A DNA stretch of 64,000 nucleotides, taken from the NCBI RefSeq assembly GCF_001856665.1, contig NZ_CP017781.1:2141501-2205500 (forward strand), in the 5' to 3' direction. Position numbers and translations under genes: made by a program. The DNA comes from Rhodobacter xanthinilyticus. Lineage in GTDB: Bacteria; Pseudomonadota; Alphaproteobacteria; Rhodobacterales; Rhodobacteraceae. Below the pieces are notes generated by a model, which saw only the letters and a list, made by a program, of their open reading frames with translations, searched no databases and was not told the DNA's origin. Positions 26,058 through 35,816 of the stretch are shown piece after piece (positions within the stretch are counted from its first letter, which is position 1; each line of letters begins with the position of its first letter).

Positions 26058-29000
26058 TTATTCCGTCACCAGCTTGGGCGGCGCCCGGCGGAAGATCTCG
26101 CGGAACATCCCCGGCGTGAAGATCGAGAGCGGGTTGATCACCACCTTCGGCGCCTTGGCCGCGCCGGTCAGGCTATAGGTGAAGCCGAAGAGCCCCTCGC
26201 CCTTGCGGGCGAAGATCTGGCCGATCGCATTGACGATATAGAATGGCGAGATCACGCCCTGCATGTCGATCTGCCCGCTGCCCGGATAGTAATTGCCCGT
26301 CATCGTGACGCCCATCGAGGCGCCCAGAGCCTCGCCCCTTGTGAGGCTGAGCCCCTCCGGCGTCAAGCGGAAGCGCGCCTCGGCGGTGGAGAACAAGATC
26401 CCCTCGCCGTTCAATTGCTCGAGAAGCCCGATGATCGAGGCGGCCGAGAGCATCGAGGCGAGCACCGGCGCATCCTTGACCCGCAGGTTGGTGGCGGTGG
26501 CCGAGCCGTCATAGCTGTGCTTACCGGTGGGGGTGAGCGTGAGGCCGAGCGCGCCGCCCCGCGCCTTGCCGAAGATATTGGCCGAGGCGAGCGCCGCCCC
26601 CGCATCGCGCGCCGAGACCTTGACCGCCGGGCGCCCGCCGGGCCCGGGCTCGACCAGCCCCGCCACCGCCGCGCCGCCGTTGATCTGGCCGGTGAAGCTC
26701 CCCGAAAAGCCGCCGCGGGTGGTGAAGGCGCCCTTCAGCCCGGTCAGCGCGAGCCCCTCTGCGACGGTGAGCCGATCAAGCCGGCCCGAGATTCGCGTGC
26801 CCCCGCCCGCCGCTTTGCCGCCCGCGCCGAGGTTCATCTTGCGCAGATCGAGCGCGCCGCCCTTGACCTCGACATCGGGCGCGCGCCCCGCGCCGCGCCC
26901 CACCAGATCGACCGCGCCATCGAACCAGCCGCCCAGCCGCAGCTTCGACAGGCTCAGCCGCTCGAGCCCGCCCCCCGCCGCCACCGCCAGCCGCCCCTCG
27001 CCCGAAAGCCCCGGCGCGGTGAGCGCGATCCGGTCGATCTCGGGCGGCGCGCCGAGCGCGCCCGCGATCTGCAAATTCCCCTTCGGGCCCGCGGCCTTGG
27101 CAAAACCCACCTCGGGGATCTTCAGCGCGAGCCCCTTGAGATCGGTCTCGAGCCGGAAGCCCGAGCGCCCCCCCTGCACCAGATCGACCGCGAGCGAGCC
27201 CCAGCCCGCCCCCGAGACCATCCCCGCCGGCAAGCCCACCTTGAAGGTCTCGAGCCCCGCCGGCGTGATCTCGACATAGCCGCGCACCGCGGAGAGGCCC
27301 TTGTATTCGGGCCCGAAATTCTGCGCCCAGCGCCCGTCGAACCGCACCCCGTCGAGCGCGCCGCGCCCCGAGATCACGAGCCCCTTGCGATCGGCCGTGA
27401 GGCGCAAGAGATCCGCCGTGAAGGCCCGCCCCGGCACGATCTTCTCCGAGCGCACATCCATGAGTTTCGCGCGCACGTCGAAATCGACCTCATTGGGCGG
27501 CAGCTTCTTCTTCATCACGAAGCGCAGATTGGTCTCGGCCTCGGCCCAGCCCTCGGCGATATCGGTGCCGCGCCCGGCCTTGGTCATGAATTCGAAGGGC
27601 TTTTGATCGAGGAGCGACAGCGCCGCCGGGATCGGCGAGCGGGTGACGAGATGGACCTCGGCGGGCGCGGGTTTCACCCGGATATCGCGCACCACCATGG
27701 TCGAATCGGCCACCTCGATCTGCCCGCCCGCGGGCGCGATCACATGCCCCTCCTCGACCATCAGCGCATGCGAGAAGGCATGGATCGTGGCAAAGCCGCG
27801 CCCCTCTCGGATCAGCGGCAGCTCGCGCAGGACCCGCACATCGGCGCCGCGGAACTCATATCCGAGCGCCAGCTGCGGCTCGGCGCCGGGCGCAAGCCGC
27901 AGCGCCGCGCGCACGTTTTGCAGCTCGCCCGTGGCGACATTGAGATCGACCCAATTACGGGTATGGGGCACGAGCGCGGGCGGCCAGAGCGCGAGCAGAT
28001 CGCCATGGCTGATCCGGTCGATGCCGGTATCGACCGCCACCCGCCAGCCCGCCGCATCGGCCGAAACCGCGCCGCGCGCGCTCAGCCGGTGGTCGCCCTC
28101 GACGAGCTGGAGCTGGCCGAGTTCCGCGCGGAAGGGCTTGAGCCGCAGCCGCAGATCGACCGCGCCTTCCGAGAACCGCGCCGGGCGCTCGAACACGCCC
28201 TCGGGGTCGAGCTGCAGATCCGAGAGCGAGACCTGCGTCAGCACGCTTTGCGGCAGGCCCTTGCGGAACTCGCGCAAGAGCGCCTGCCCCGCCGCCTTGA
28301 AACGCAGCGCGCGGCTGGTGAAGCTCAGCTCCGAGACGCTGACGCGCTGCGCGCCGCGGTCATAGGCGAGCGCGAGATGGGCGCCCTCGAAGGGGATCGG
28401 GCGCGCGCCCTCGGCGGGGCTGAGCGCGCCCTGGCCGAGCTCGAGCGTGGCATCCATCCGCTCGAGCGTGCCCGCCGCATCGAGCCCCGAGCGCAGGCTG
28501 CCCGAGATCGGCGCATCGATCAGCCCAAGGACCGCGAGCGCGGGCGATTGCAGCGCCAGATCGCGGGCGGGCACATCGGTAACCGCCGCGCCGAAACTCG
28601 CCTCGGGGCTGCCCTTGCGCGTCGAGGCGGTGAGCGCCACCTGCGCGGGCAGCCGCCCCGCCTCGCCGACATCGAAGGCGAGCGTCAGCCCGATCGCCTG
28701 CGGATCCTGGCTGAGCCGCAGCCGCCCCTGCGAGACCTCCCAGTTGCGCCCGAGCCGCTCATCGCGCAGCCGCAGCGTCAGCTCCTCGGCGGTGATCTGC
28801 TCGAGCCCCTTGAGCGCGGGCGTGGCGAAGGCCGCCTCGAACGCGTCGAGCGCGGCGGTGATCGTGGTGAAAGGCATCGGCGCCTGGCCGAGATCGAGGT
28901 CGATCCGGCCATCCTCGAGCCGGCGCAGCGCCACCGTCGCGCCGCGCACCCGCAGGCTCTTCAGCCCCGGCCGCCCGGCCAAAAGGCCCTCGGTGTCGAG

Positions 29001-29531
29001 CGTCGCGCGCAGCTCGCCCAGCACCGCGATCGGCAACCCCGAGGCGCGGGTGAGCTCGACATAGCGAAACCGCACCCGCGGCAAGAACCCCTCATCGACG
29101 AAGATCTCCGCCCCGCCGCCGAGCGTGACCTTGAGCCGCCCGCCGAGCGCCGCATTGGCGCGCGTCTCGATCCGGTCGACGAGCGCGCGCGGCACCGGCA
29201 CCGGCTGATGGGTGACCACCATCGCCGCAAAGAGCGCCGCGATCAGCAAAAGCGGCACCGCGAGCACCACGACGAGCCCGAAGCGCGGCCGGCGCAGCGC
29301 CCGCCAGGGCGGCGGCTCCGCCCGCGCGCCCGCGCGCGCGCCCCGCGCCGCAGCGACCGCCATCACCAGATCGGCCCGCGCCCCCCCGGAAAGCGGCGCC
29401 GCCCCCGCATCAGGCGCCGCATCGGGCGCCGCATCGGGCGCAACCGCGCAGCCGTCAGCCTCCCCCAGAGGGGCGCTCTCCGGCCGCGCGCGCCACGCGC
29501 GAGGATCACCGTCTGGACGCTCTTCGCTCAT
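26058..29531 (-). CDS. Large AsmA-like (DUF3971) inner-membrane-anchored protein
   Basis: A 1157-aa protein with a long disordered N-terminus including three APDA units (about 31-43), one membrane segment at about 85-106, and a very large periplasmic beta-rich region. The last 150 residues carry the AsmA-type C-terminal domain ([23 protein letters not shown], then [16 protein letters not shown] and a [10 protein letters not shown] end). AsmA/YhdP/TamB relatives form bridge-like lipid-transfer proteins between the membranes; that role is known for the family and inferred here. The start at ATG 29531 is preferred to a TTG one codon earlier. It diverges from the peroxiredoxin gene and precedes queA. 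Confidence 0.85.
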   Translation of the reverse strand: MSEERPDGDPRAWRARPESAPLGEADGCAVAPDAAPDAAPDAGAAPLSGGARADLVMAVAAARGARAGARAEPPPWRALRRPRFGLVVVLAVPLLLIAALFAAMVVTHQPVPVPRALVDRIETRANAALGGRLKVTLGGGAEIFVDEGFLPRVRFRYVELTRASGLPIAVLGELRATLDTEGLLAGRPGLKSLRVRGATVALRRLEDGRIDLDLGQAPMPFTTITAALDAFEAAFATPALKGLEQITAEELTLRLRDERLGRNWEVSQGRLRLSQDPQAIGLTLAFDVGEAGRLPAQVALTASTRKGSPEASFGAAVTDVPARDLALQSPALAVLGLIDAPISGSLRSGLDAAGTLERMDATLELGQGALSPAEGARPIPFEGAHLALAYDRGAQRVSVSELSFTSRALRFKAAGQALLREFRKGLPQSVLTQVSLSDLQLDPEGVFERPARFSEGAVDLRLRLKPFRAELGQLQLVEGDHRLSARGAVSADAAGWRVAVDTGIDRISHGDLLALWPPALVPHTRNWVDLNVATGELQNVRAALRLAPGAEPQLALGYEFRGADVRVLRELPLIREGRGFATIHAFSHALMVEEGHVIAPAGGQIEVADSTMVVRDIRVKPAPAEVHLVTRSPIPAALSLLDQKPFEFMTKAGRGTDIAEGWAEAETNLRFVMKKKLPPNEVDFDVRAKLMDVRSEKIVPGRAFTADLLRLTADRKGLVISGRGALDGVRFDGRWAQNFGPEYKGLSAVRGYVEITPAGLETFKVGLPAGMVSGAGWGSLAVDLVQGGRSGFRLETDLKGLALKIPEVGFAKAAGPKGNLQIAGALGAPPEIDRIALTAPGLSGEGRLAVAAGGGLERLSLSKLRLGGWFDGAVDLVGRGAGRAPDVEVKGGALDLRKMNLGAGGKAAGGGTRISGRLDRLTVAEGLALTGLKGAFTTRGGFSGSFTGQINGGAAVAGLVEPGPGGRPAVKVSARDAGAALASANIFGKARGGALGLTLTPTGKHSYDGSATATNLRVKDAPVLASMLSAASIIGLLEQLNGEGILFSTAEARFRLTPEGLSLTRGEALGASMGVTMTGNYYPGSGQIDMQGVISPFYIVNAIGQIFARKGEGLFGFTYSLTGAAKAPKVVINPLSIFTPGMFREIFRRAPPKLVTE

Positions 29532-29647
29532 CAACCCTCATGTGCCGCCCCGCCCCCGGCGCTCTCGCGGCCTCCGGTTTACATTTCGGCGAGACGACCT
29601 AACTTCGTGAGGAGTTTAGCAGCCTTGCGCAGGAAAAGGAGAGACAA

Positions 29648-30124
29648 ATGATTGCCATCGGCGAAACCGCGCCGGAGTTCACCCTGCCCCGCACCGAAGC
29701 GGGCACCGAGAGCGCCGAGCTGACGCTCTCGACGCTGCGCCCGGGCAAGGTCGTGCTCTATTTCTACCCCAAGGACGATACCCCCGGCTGCACCACCGAG
29801 GCGCTCGATTTCACCCGCCTCGGGGCCGAATTCGCCGCCGCCGGCGCGACGGTGATCGGGATCTCGAAGGATACCACTGCCAAACACGAGAAATTCTGCG
29901 CCAAACACGGGCTCGGCGTGGTGCTCGTCTCGGATGCCGAGAGCGACACCTGTGAGCGCTACGGCACCTGGGTCGAGAAAAGCATGTATGGGCGCACCTC
30001 CATGGGCATCCAGCGCGCGACCTTCCTGATCGACGGCGCGGGCAAGGTCGCGCAGGTCTGGCCGAAGGTGAAGGTCGCGGGCCATGCCGAGGAGGTGCTC
30101 GAAGCGGTGCGCGCGCTCGGCTGA
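29648..30124 (+). CDS. bcp: Bcp-type peroxiredoxin
   Basis: A thiol peroxidase of 158 aa. The thioredoxin-fold start is IGETAPEFTLP, and the peroxidatic site YPKDDTPGCTTEA has Cys48. In many Bcp proteins the resolving cysteine follows five residues later; here that position is Leu53. Further cysteines occur near 84 (KFCAKHG) and 101 (DTCERYG) and could serve instead, or the enzyme may be of 1-Cys type. The RATFLIDGAGKVAQVWPKVKVAGHAEEV end is typical. The ATG follows AAGGAGA. It is divergent from the AsmA-like gene and followed by repeat R5. Confidence 0.93.
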   Translation: MIAIGETAPEFTLPRTEAGTESAELTLSTLRPGKVVLYFYPKDDTPGCTTEALDFTRLGAEFAAAGATVIGISKDTTAKHEKFCAKHGLGVVLVSDAESDTCERYGTWVEKSMYGRTSMGIQRATFLIDGAGKVAQVWPKVKVAGHAEEVLEAVRALG

Positions 30125-30172
30125 GCCGCCCCCGCCCCTGCCCGGCGCCGCGCCCGGTTGCGGGCAAAGCGT

Positions 30173-30234
30173 GCGTATTTGGACCAAGAAGAAACAGCTG
30201 CGCGCGCCCTGGTTTCTTCTTGGCAAAAATACGC
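30173..30234. repeat. Compound intergenic repeat R5 (B/B inverted pair)
   Basis: A forward B arm GCGTATTTGG, ACCAAGAAGAAAC (30173-30195) and a reverse B arm GTTTCTTCTTGG, CAAAAATACGC (30212-30234) face each other across 16 nt. They form a near-perfect 22-bp stem, 49 bp after the peroxiredoxin stop. Confidence 0.85.
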
Positions 30235-30459
30235 AAGCCCCGCCGGGGTCGGCGCAGCGCCCGCCTTTCGCGCCCCCGGCCTTCGGCAGAATCTCGCCCA
30301 AACCCGCCCGCCCCGCGCCCTGCGACGCCGCGTCCGGGCGAAAGCGGTTGCGCCGCGCCGCCCGCGCTTGCTAAGTCCGTCGCGGCCCCTTCGGGTGGCG
30401 CGGCCCGCCGCCGCCCCGCCCCGAGGGCCTCCCGATGGCTGCGACACAGGACTTCCGGT
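30235..30459. other. GC-rich leader before the M23 peptidase gene
   Basis: These 225 bp after R5 contain no supported gene. A GGCCCC-TTCG-GGTGGC hairpin lies near 30387-30402. ACAGGA near 30445 is the likely ribosome site for the following TTG start. Confidence 0.5.
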
Positions 30460-31779
30460 TTGCCCAAACGCCTTCTTCTCCGCGTGAACGCGAGCCTCGA
30501 GCGCTGGCTGCCCGAGCAACGTCTGTTCATGAAATCCGACGACACCACCCGCTTCGTGCGGCTGCGCCCGCTGACGCAGCTCGCCGGGCTGGCGGGGGCG
30601 GCGCTCCTGTTCACCTGGGCGGTCATCGCCTCGGCGCTGCTGTTCATCGACGGGATCTCCTCGGGCTCGGCGCGCGACCAGGCCGCGATCGCGCGTGCGG
30701 CGTTCGAGAACCGCCTCGACAGCCTCGCCCGCGAGCGCGACAGCCGCGCCGCCGAGGCGCTGGCCGCGCAAAACCGTTTCCAGACCGCGCTCGAGCAGGT
30801 CTCGCAGATGCAATCGGCGCTGTTGGCTTCGGAAGAGCGCAACCGCGAGCTGCAGACCGGGATCAACGTCATCCAATCGACGCTGCGCCGCACGATGACC
30901 GAACGCGACGCCGCGCGCATCAAGCTCGCCGCCGCCGAGACCGGCACCGGCGCCGCCGGCCGCACGCCGAGCCTGCGCGCCGAGGAAATGGAGAGCACCG
31001 TCGACATGCTCTCGGCCGCGCTCGGCCAGGTCGCGACCGAGCGCGATCAGGCCAGCCAGGACGCCGCCGCGGCGCGCTCCGAAGCCGATGAGATCGCGCT
31101 GGAAAAACGCCTGCTCGAAGAGCGCAACGACGAGATCTTCACCACCCTCGAAGGCGCGGTGCAGATCTCGATGGCGCCGCTCGACAAGATGTTCAAGGCC
31201 GCCGGCATGAACCCCGACACCATCCTCAGCCAGGTGCGGCGCGGCTATTCGGGCACCGGCGGGCCGCTGATGCCGGTCTCGATCTCGTCGAAAAGCGTCG
31301 CCGATCTCTCCGCCGATGCCGCGCGCGCCAATGACATCCTCAAGCATCTCGACGCGATGAACATGTATCGCATCGCGCTCGACAAGCTGCCCTTCGCGCT
31401 GCCGGTGCGGCCGGGCAACTTCCGCTTCACCTCGCCCTTCGGCTATCGCTGGGGGCGGCTGCATGCGGGCGTCGATCTCGCGGGCTCGGTGGGCACGCCG
31501 ATCACCGCACCCGCCGACGGCACCGTCACCGCCGCCGAATGGGAAAGCGGCTACGGCAACGTCGTCAAGATCCGCCATGATTTCGGGATCTCGACCGTCT
31601 ACGGCCATCTGTCCAAAATCCGCGTGAGCGTCGGGCAAAAAGTCTCGCGCGGGGATCGCATCGGTGATATGGGCAATACCGGACGGTCCACGGGGCCGCA
31701 TCTGCACTATGAAATCCGGGTGGACGGTTCACCCACCAACCCGATGACCTTCATCAAGGCTGCCAGAGATGTTTTCTAA
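30460..31779 (+). CDS. M23-family peptidoglycan endopeptidase with coiled coil
   Basis: A 439-aa membrane-anchored LytM-type protein. The N-terminus (LNASLERW-like VNASLERWLPEQRLF) precedes a membrane segment at about 41-62. A long alanine/glutamate-rich coiled coil (about 70-225) and then the M23 domain follow: FRFTSPFGYRWGRLHAGVDLA with the first His and Asp ligands, YGHLSKI, and GRSTGPHLHYEIR with the HxH pair. All zinc ligands are present, so it should be active. I start it at TTG 30460, because the conserved N-terminal segment lies upstream of the first ATG (30529) and ACAGGA precedes the TTG. Its 3' end overlaps the bactofilin gene by 11 bp. Confidence 0.88.
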   Translation: MPKRLLLRVNASLERWLPEQRLFMKSDDTTRFVRLRPLTQLAGLAGAALLFTWAVIASALLFIDGISSGSARDQAAIARAAFENRLDSLARERDSRAAEALAAQNRFQTALEQVSQMQSALLASEERNRELQTGINVIQSTLRRTMTERDAARIKLAAAETGTGAAGRTPSLRAEEMESTVDMLSAALGQVATERDQASQDAAAARSEADEIALEKRLLEERNDEIFTTLEGAVQISMAPLDKMFKAAGMNPDTILSQVRRGYSGTGGPLMPVSISSKSVADLSADAARANDILKHLDAMNMYRIALDKLPFALPVRPGNFRFTSPFGYRWGRLHAGVDLAGSVGTPITAPADGTVTAAEWESGYGNVVKIRHDFGISTVYGHLSKIRVSVGQKVSRGDRIGDMGNTGRSTGPHLHYEIRVDGSPTNPMTFIKAARDVF

Positions 31780-32281
31780 GAGCAAAATCCACGAGCCGGG
31801 CCCCAAGGCCGCCGCCGAAACCGAGAAGCCGAAGGCCGAGACCTCGGTGCCCTCGCGTCCGATGGGCGATTTCGTGCCCACCGCGCGCGGCAAACCCGCG
31901 GCTTCGGTGCTCTCCTCCGACCTGACCGTGGTCGGCAATATCAAGACCACCGGCGACGTTCAGGTCGAGGGCGTGGTCGAGGGCGATATCCGCGCCCATC
32001 TGCTCACCGTCGGCGAAACCGCCACCATCAAGGGCGAGATCATCGCCGATGACGTGGTGATCAACGGCCGCGTCGTGGGCCGGGTGCGGGGCCTCAAGGT
32101 CCGCCTGACCTCGACCGCCCGCGTCGAGGGCGACATCATTCACAAGACCATCGCGATCGAGTCGGGCGCGCATTTCGAAGGCTCGGTGCAGCGTCAGGAA
32201 GACCCGCTGCAAGGCGCCGGCGCGCCGAAGCTCGCGCCGCCCGCGCCCGCCGCGCCGCAAGACCCCGCGCAGGGCCTCTGA
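31769..32281 (+). CDS. Bactofilin
   Basis: A 170-aa protein with a polar, disordered N-terminus (about 1-45), a bactofilin beta-helix core (about 46-150: SSDLTVVGNIKTTGDVQVEGVVEGDIRAH and repeated V/I-x-G-x-V turns such as VVINGRVVGRVRG) and a Pro/Ala tail. Bactofilins polymerise without nucleotides into scaffolds that localise cell-wall enzymes. The gene overlaps the M23 peptidase gene by 11 bp, so the two are translationally coupled, as in other bacteria where bactofilin and M23 peptidase together shape the cell. A strong terminator follows. Confidence 0.92.
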   Translation: MFSKSKIHEPGPKAAAETEKPKAETSVPSRPMGDFVPTARGKPAASVLSSDLTVVGNIKTTGDVQVEGVVEGDIRAHLLTVGETATIKGEIIADDVVINGRVVGRVRGLKVRLTSTARVEGDIIHKTIAIESGAHFEGSVQRQEDPLQGAGAPKLAPPAPAAPQDPAQGL

Positions 32282-32303
32282 GCCCGCCGCACAGCGCTTT
32301 GAG

Positions 32304-32328
32304 GAGCAGCCCCCGGGCTGCTCTTTTT
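32304..32328 (+). terminator. Terminator of the M23-bactofilin operon
   Basis: GAGCAGCC and GGCTGCTC flank CCCG and are followed by TTTTT, 22 bp after the bactofilin stop. Confidence 0.92.
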
Positions 32329-32526
32329 CATTCAGCAGGCTGCCGCCAAGTCACGGGCGCCCCGAATGAATTTACCGAATTTTCACCATAATTTCGGCCC
32401 AATCCGGCTCGAAGGTGCGGCGATCTTGAATCCAAAGCGTTTTGAGACCTGCCCTGAACGGATTTTCGCAAATGCCTGCCGCTGTCGCCCCGCTCGCCCT
32501 CCCCGCCGCCGCCCGGGGGCGCTGAG

Positions 32527-33693
32527 ATGGCGCTCTATTCGCTCCAGATCTTCTCCTTCTCGGCGGCCAGTTTCTCGCCCGCCTGGTTCACCCCGAATTG
32601 GAACCTCTCCGACGGCGGCTGGCCGAACGTCGCGGGCGCGGGGCTGACGATGACCGCCGCCCCTGCCGTCACCGCGCTGATCGAAGACACCGATCTCGAC
32701 GGCAGCACGCCGAGCTGGAACCCGGCGATGACCCTCTCCGCGCAAAGCCTCGATGACGACAGCAGCCACCAGATCCTGATGAACGACATCACCGTGAACG
32801 GCGTGACCTATCTCGCCGCCGACGGCAATGTCATCCAGGACGAATACGAGGTGACGCTGACCGATGGCACCAATACCTATCGCTTCGTCGGCATCTCGCT
32901 CTCGCCCGATGGCGGGGTCTCGAGCTCGCTGATCGGCTTCGCCTGGGACGGGCCGGCGCCGCCGGTCGGCGTGCCGCTCACCTATGTCTCGGGCAGCGCG
33001 AATGATTATCAAAGCGTGGTGCCCTGTTTCACCCCCGGCACCGAGATCCTCACCCCCACCGGCCCGCGCCCGATCGAGCGGCTGCGGGTCGGCGATCTCG
33101 TCACCACCCAGGGCCACGGCGCGCAGGTGCTGCGCTGGATCGGCAAGCGCCGGCTCTCGGCTCAGGTGCTGCGCGCCGCCCCCGAGCTGCGCCCGATCGT
33201 GATCGCGCCGGGCGCGCTCGGCCCGGGCCTGCCCGCGCGCGCGCTGCGCGTCTCGCCCCAGCACCGGATGCTGGTGCGCTCCGCCATCGCCGAGCGGATG
33301 AGCGGCACGCGCGAAGTGCTGGTCGCGGCCAAACAGCTCGTCGGCCTGCCGGGGATCACCGTCGATACCGATTGCACAGGCGTGGTCTATCTGCACCTGC
33401 TCTTCGACCGCCATGAGATCGTGACCGCGAACGGCGCGGCGAGCGAGTCGCTCTACACCGGCCAACAGGCGCTGCGCGCCTTCTCCCGCGCGCAGCGGCG
33501 CGAGCTCCTGACGCTGTTCCCCGAGCTTCTCGCCGCCCCGACCCCGCCCGAGCCCGCGCGGCTGATCCTCTCGGGCCGGCTCGGCCGCCGCCTCGCCCAG
33601 CGCCATCTGCAAAACGCCCGCGCCCTCGTCGAACCGGGCGCGAACGGCCTGCGCGCGCCGCCGCCGCGGGTGATCGGCGCGCCCCAAGGCTGA
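32527..33693 (+). CDS. Hint-domain protein (first of a tandem pair)
   Basis: A 388-aa protein. Residues 1-165 are rich in Ser, Asp, Thr and aromatic residues, without recognisable domain and without a classical signal peptide. A Hedgehog/Intein (Hint_2) domain begins at Cys167 (CFTPGTEILTPTGPRPIERLRVGD). Further Hint blocks follow: QGHGAQVLRWIGKRR, RVSPQHRMLVRS and VYLHLLFDRHEIVTANG. Hint domains catalyse an N-S acyl shift at the first cysteine; whether self-cleavage occurs here is unknown. The domain closely resembles that of the next gene while the N-terminal parts are unlike. Ribosome site weak. A terminator follows. Confidence 0.82.
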   Translation: MALYSLQIFSFSAASFSPAWFTPNWNLSDGGWPNVAGAGLTMTAAPAVTALIEDTDLDGSTPSWNPAMTLSAQSLDDDSSHQILMNDITVNGVTYLAADGNVIQDEYEVTLTDGTNTYRFVGISLSPDGGVSSSLIGFAWDGPAPPVGVPLTYVSGSANDYQSVVPCFTPGTEILTPTGPRPIERLRVGDLVTTQGHGAQVLRWIGKRRLSAQVLRAAPELRPIVIAPGALGPGLPARALRVSPQHRMLVRSAIAERMSGTREVLVAAKQLVGLPGITVDTDCTGVVYLHLLFDRHEIVTANGAASESLYTGQQALRAFSRAQRRELLTLFPELLAAPTPPEPARLILSGRLGRRLAQRHLQNARALVEPGANGLRAPPPRVIGAPQG

Positions 33694-33768
33694 GCGCGAC
33701 CGGCACCGCCCCCCCCCGGGGCGGCCAAAATCGTGGCCGATCCCCCTCACCTTCGCGCAAACCCCGCC

Positions 33769-33795
33769 AAAACCCGCCGCTTTCGGCGGGTTTTG
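33769..33795 (+). terminator. Terminator of the first Hint gene
   Basis: AAAACCCGCCG-CTTT-CGGCGGGTTTT is a perfect stem flanked by A and T runs, so it can work in both directions. Confidence 0.93.
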
Positions 33796-33940
33796 CTTGC
33801 TTTGCGGCCATTCTGTGGCAGCTTGGTTAACAGAAATTTACCACGATCCGCCGCCAAGACGGACGACCGAGCAGACCCACCCGATCCCGCCGCCCCCGCC
33901 CCCCCCCGGGCGCGGTCGCGCGCGATCCCCAAGGCAGGCC

Positions 33941-35086
33941 ATGGCGACCTATACCGACCCGATCTATCTCACCGGCGACATGCTGGCGAAGCTCTCCGGG
34001 CAGCCCACGAATCTGGGCAACCCGGGCGACGCGAATTTCGGGATCGTGCTGCCCAATGCCCAGGCGCTCTCGGGCTCCGACACGCTCTATCGCCTCGTCT
34101 GGACCGGCAACAAGAACGCCTCCGCGACCGAATTCTCGAACGGCCAGTTCTGGAAACTCGAGGTCTATACCCCCGGCATCGACAAGGACGGCGACCCGAC
34201 GACCGGCAACAGCGGCTGGAGCGCCTCGCCCGGTTTTGGCAACCTCACCCCGAAGAACGACCTCGTCGCGGGCCTCGGCGCGGGCGATGATTACATCGTC
34301 TTCGAAGGGCACGGCCAGTTTCTGCTGCTCGATCTCTCCGGCAATCTGCCGACCCAGCCGACCACGCTGACCTATTACGCCACCGACGAGCAGGGCGATA
34401 CGACGGTCGGCGACAATGACGGCCAGCTCGATTTCTCCGACGCCTATACCGCGCTCGACCCGATCTGCTTTTGCGCGGGCACCTTGATCGAAACCGCAAC
34501 CGGCCCGCGCGCGATCGAGACGCTGCGCCCGGGCGACCGGGTGCGCACACTCGATCACGGGCTGCAACCGCTGCGCTGGATCGGCCGGCGCGATCTCGAC
34601 GCGACCGCGCTCGCCGCCGCGCCCCATCTCGCGCCGGTCAGGATCCGCGCCGAGGCACTCGGCCGCGGCCTGCCACGCCACGATCTCCTCGTCTCGCCCC
34701 AACATCGGATCTTGCTGCGCTCCGCCATCGCCGAGCGGATGAGCGGCGCGCGCGAGGTGCTGATCGGCGCCAAACATCTCGTCGGCTATCCGGGCATCAC
34801 CCAGATGCCGCCCGGCGCGGGGCCGGTGAGCTACCTGCACCTGCTCTTCGACCGCCATGAGGTGGTCTTCGCCAATGGCGCCGAGGCGGAATCGCTCTAC
34901 ACTGGCGCGCAGGCGCTGCGCAGCCTGACCCGCGCCGCGCGCGCCGAGATCTTCGAGCTCTTCCCCGAACTGCGCCGCCCCGAGGCCGCCCCCGAAACCG
35001 CCCGCCCGCTGGCCAATGGCCGGATTGGCCGGAAGCTCAGCCTGCGCCACGCCAAGAACCACAAACCCCTGGTGATGGCAGGCTGA
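33941..35086 (+). CDS. Hint-domain protein (second of a tandem pair)
   Basis: A 381-aa protein. The N-terminal part (1-172) is again polar and Asp/Gly/Thr-rich, with acidic turns (DKDGDPTTGN near 81-90, and GDNDGQ near 157-162) that could bind calcium. The Hint_2 domain starts at Cys176 (CFCAGTLIETATGPRAIETLRPGD), then LDHGLQPLRWIGRRD, LVSPQHRILLRSAIAERMSGAREVL, and YLHLLFDRHEVVFANGAEAESLYTG. The start at ATG 33941 (MATYTDPIYLTGDM) follows AAGGCAGG. It has its own promoter region after a terminator and ends in repeat R6. Such proteins are often multicopy in Rhodobacterales; biochemical role unknown. Confidence 0.83.
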   Translation: MATYTDPIYLTGDMLAKLSGQPTNLGNPGDANFGIVLPNAQALSGSDTLYRLVWTGNKNASATEFSNGQFWKLEVYTPGIDKDGDPTTGNSGWSASPGFGNLTPKNDLVAGLGAGDDYIVFEGHGQFLLLDLSGNLPTQPTTLTYYATDEQGDTTVGDNDGQLDFSDAYTALDPICFCAGTLIETATGPRAIETLRPGDRVRTLDHGLQPLRWIGRRDLDATALAAAPHLAPVRIRAEALGRGLPRHDLLVSPQHRILLRSAIAERMSGAREVLIGAKHLVGYPGITQMPPGAGPVSYLHLLFDRHEVVFANGAEAESLYTGAQALRSLTRAARAEIFELFPELRRPEAAPETARPLANGRIGRKLSLRHAKNHKPLVMAG

Positions 35087-35129
35087 CCGCCGCCCCCGCC
35101 CGGCCGCGCGCCCCGGCCCGAGCGCGCTT

Positions 35130-35192
35130 GCGTATTTGGACCAAGAAGAAACCAGGGGCGGCACTCCCCCCTTCTTCTTGGAAAAAATACGC
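35130..35192. repeat. Compound intergenic repeat R6 (B/B inverted pair)
   Basis: A forward B arm (35130-35152) and a reverse B arm (35172-35192) with a 19-nt loop. It sits between the convergent Hint and P-loop genes and contains no GC hairpin. Confidence 0.85.
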
Positions 35193-35228
35193 AAATTCCG
35201 ACCCTTCAGCGGGCGCGCCGCCAGACCC

Positions 35229-35813
35229 TCAGAGCACGCCCAGCGCCGCGAGCCGCGCCAGCGCCGCCTCGGTGATCTCCTCGACCGGGCGCGCGCCGGA
35301 AAGTTCGAGGATCGGCTCATCGCGCCCCGCAAGCCAGGCCCGGTGGCGGGTGAGCGAGCGGCCGCCGAAATAGGGCTCGTCATAAGAAGCCGCCCATTTC
35401 AGGAATTCCGCGTGATTGTGATAGAGATCGCCGCCGGGCTTCACCCGCGCGCCGAACTTTCCCGCCTCGCGCTTGCGGATCCGCGCAAGGCGCACCGGCG
35501 TCGGCGTGAGCACGAGGATGATCAGAGCGGCCCCCGCGATCGCGGGCTCGCCCCAGCCATCGGCCGCCCCCGAGAGCACCCAGCCGCCGGTTTCGCCCGC
35601 CGCCGCGCCCGCCGCCTCCTGCCCCGCCTGCGCGGCCGCGATCAGCGCCAGCCGCTCGGCCACCGGGCGCTTGGCGGTATAGGGCACCTCGCTCGGCGCC
35701 CAGAAGAAATCATCGGTATCGAGATGGGGCACGCTCAACCTTTCGGCGAGTGCGCGCCCGAGAGAGGAAGTTCCAGATCCTGCGGCGCCGGTGATATAGA
35801 CCCGCGCCGCCAT
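35229..35813 (-). CDS. P-loop adenylate-kinase-like protein
   Basis: A 194-aa NTP-binding protein. The P-loop is YITGAAGSGTSSLGRAL at about 6-22. PHLDTDDFFWAPSEVPY is the kinase-like substrate segment, LIILVLTPTPVRLARIRKREAGKFG the core strand plus lid-like basic region, and HAEFLKWAASYDEP a conserved block in relatives. It resembles adenylate kinase and AAA_17/AAA_18 proteins, but the substrate is unknown. The start lies 3 bp after the prfB stop, so it is the promoter-distal gene of the mrcA-prfB group. The end is convergent with the second Hint gene. Confidence 0.78.
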   Translation of the reverse strand: MAARVYITGAAGSGTSSLGRALAERLSVPHLDTDDFFWAPSEVPYTAKRPVAERLALIAAAQAGQEAAGAAAGETGGWVLSGAADGWGEPAIAGAALIILVLTPTPVRLARIRKREAGKFGARVKPGGDLYHNHAEFLKWAASYDEPYFGGRSLTRHRAWLAGRDEPILELSGARPVEEITEAALARLAALGVL

Positions 35814-35816
35814 GGA

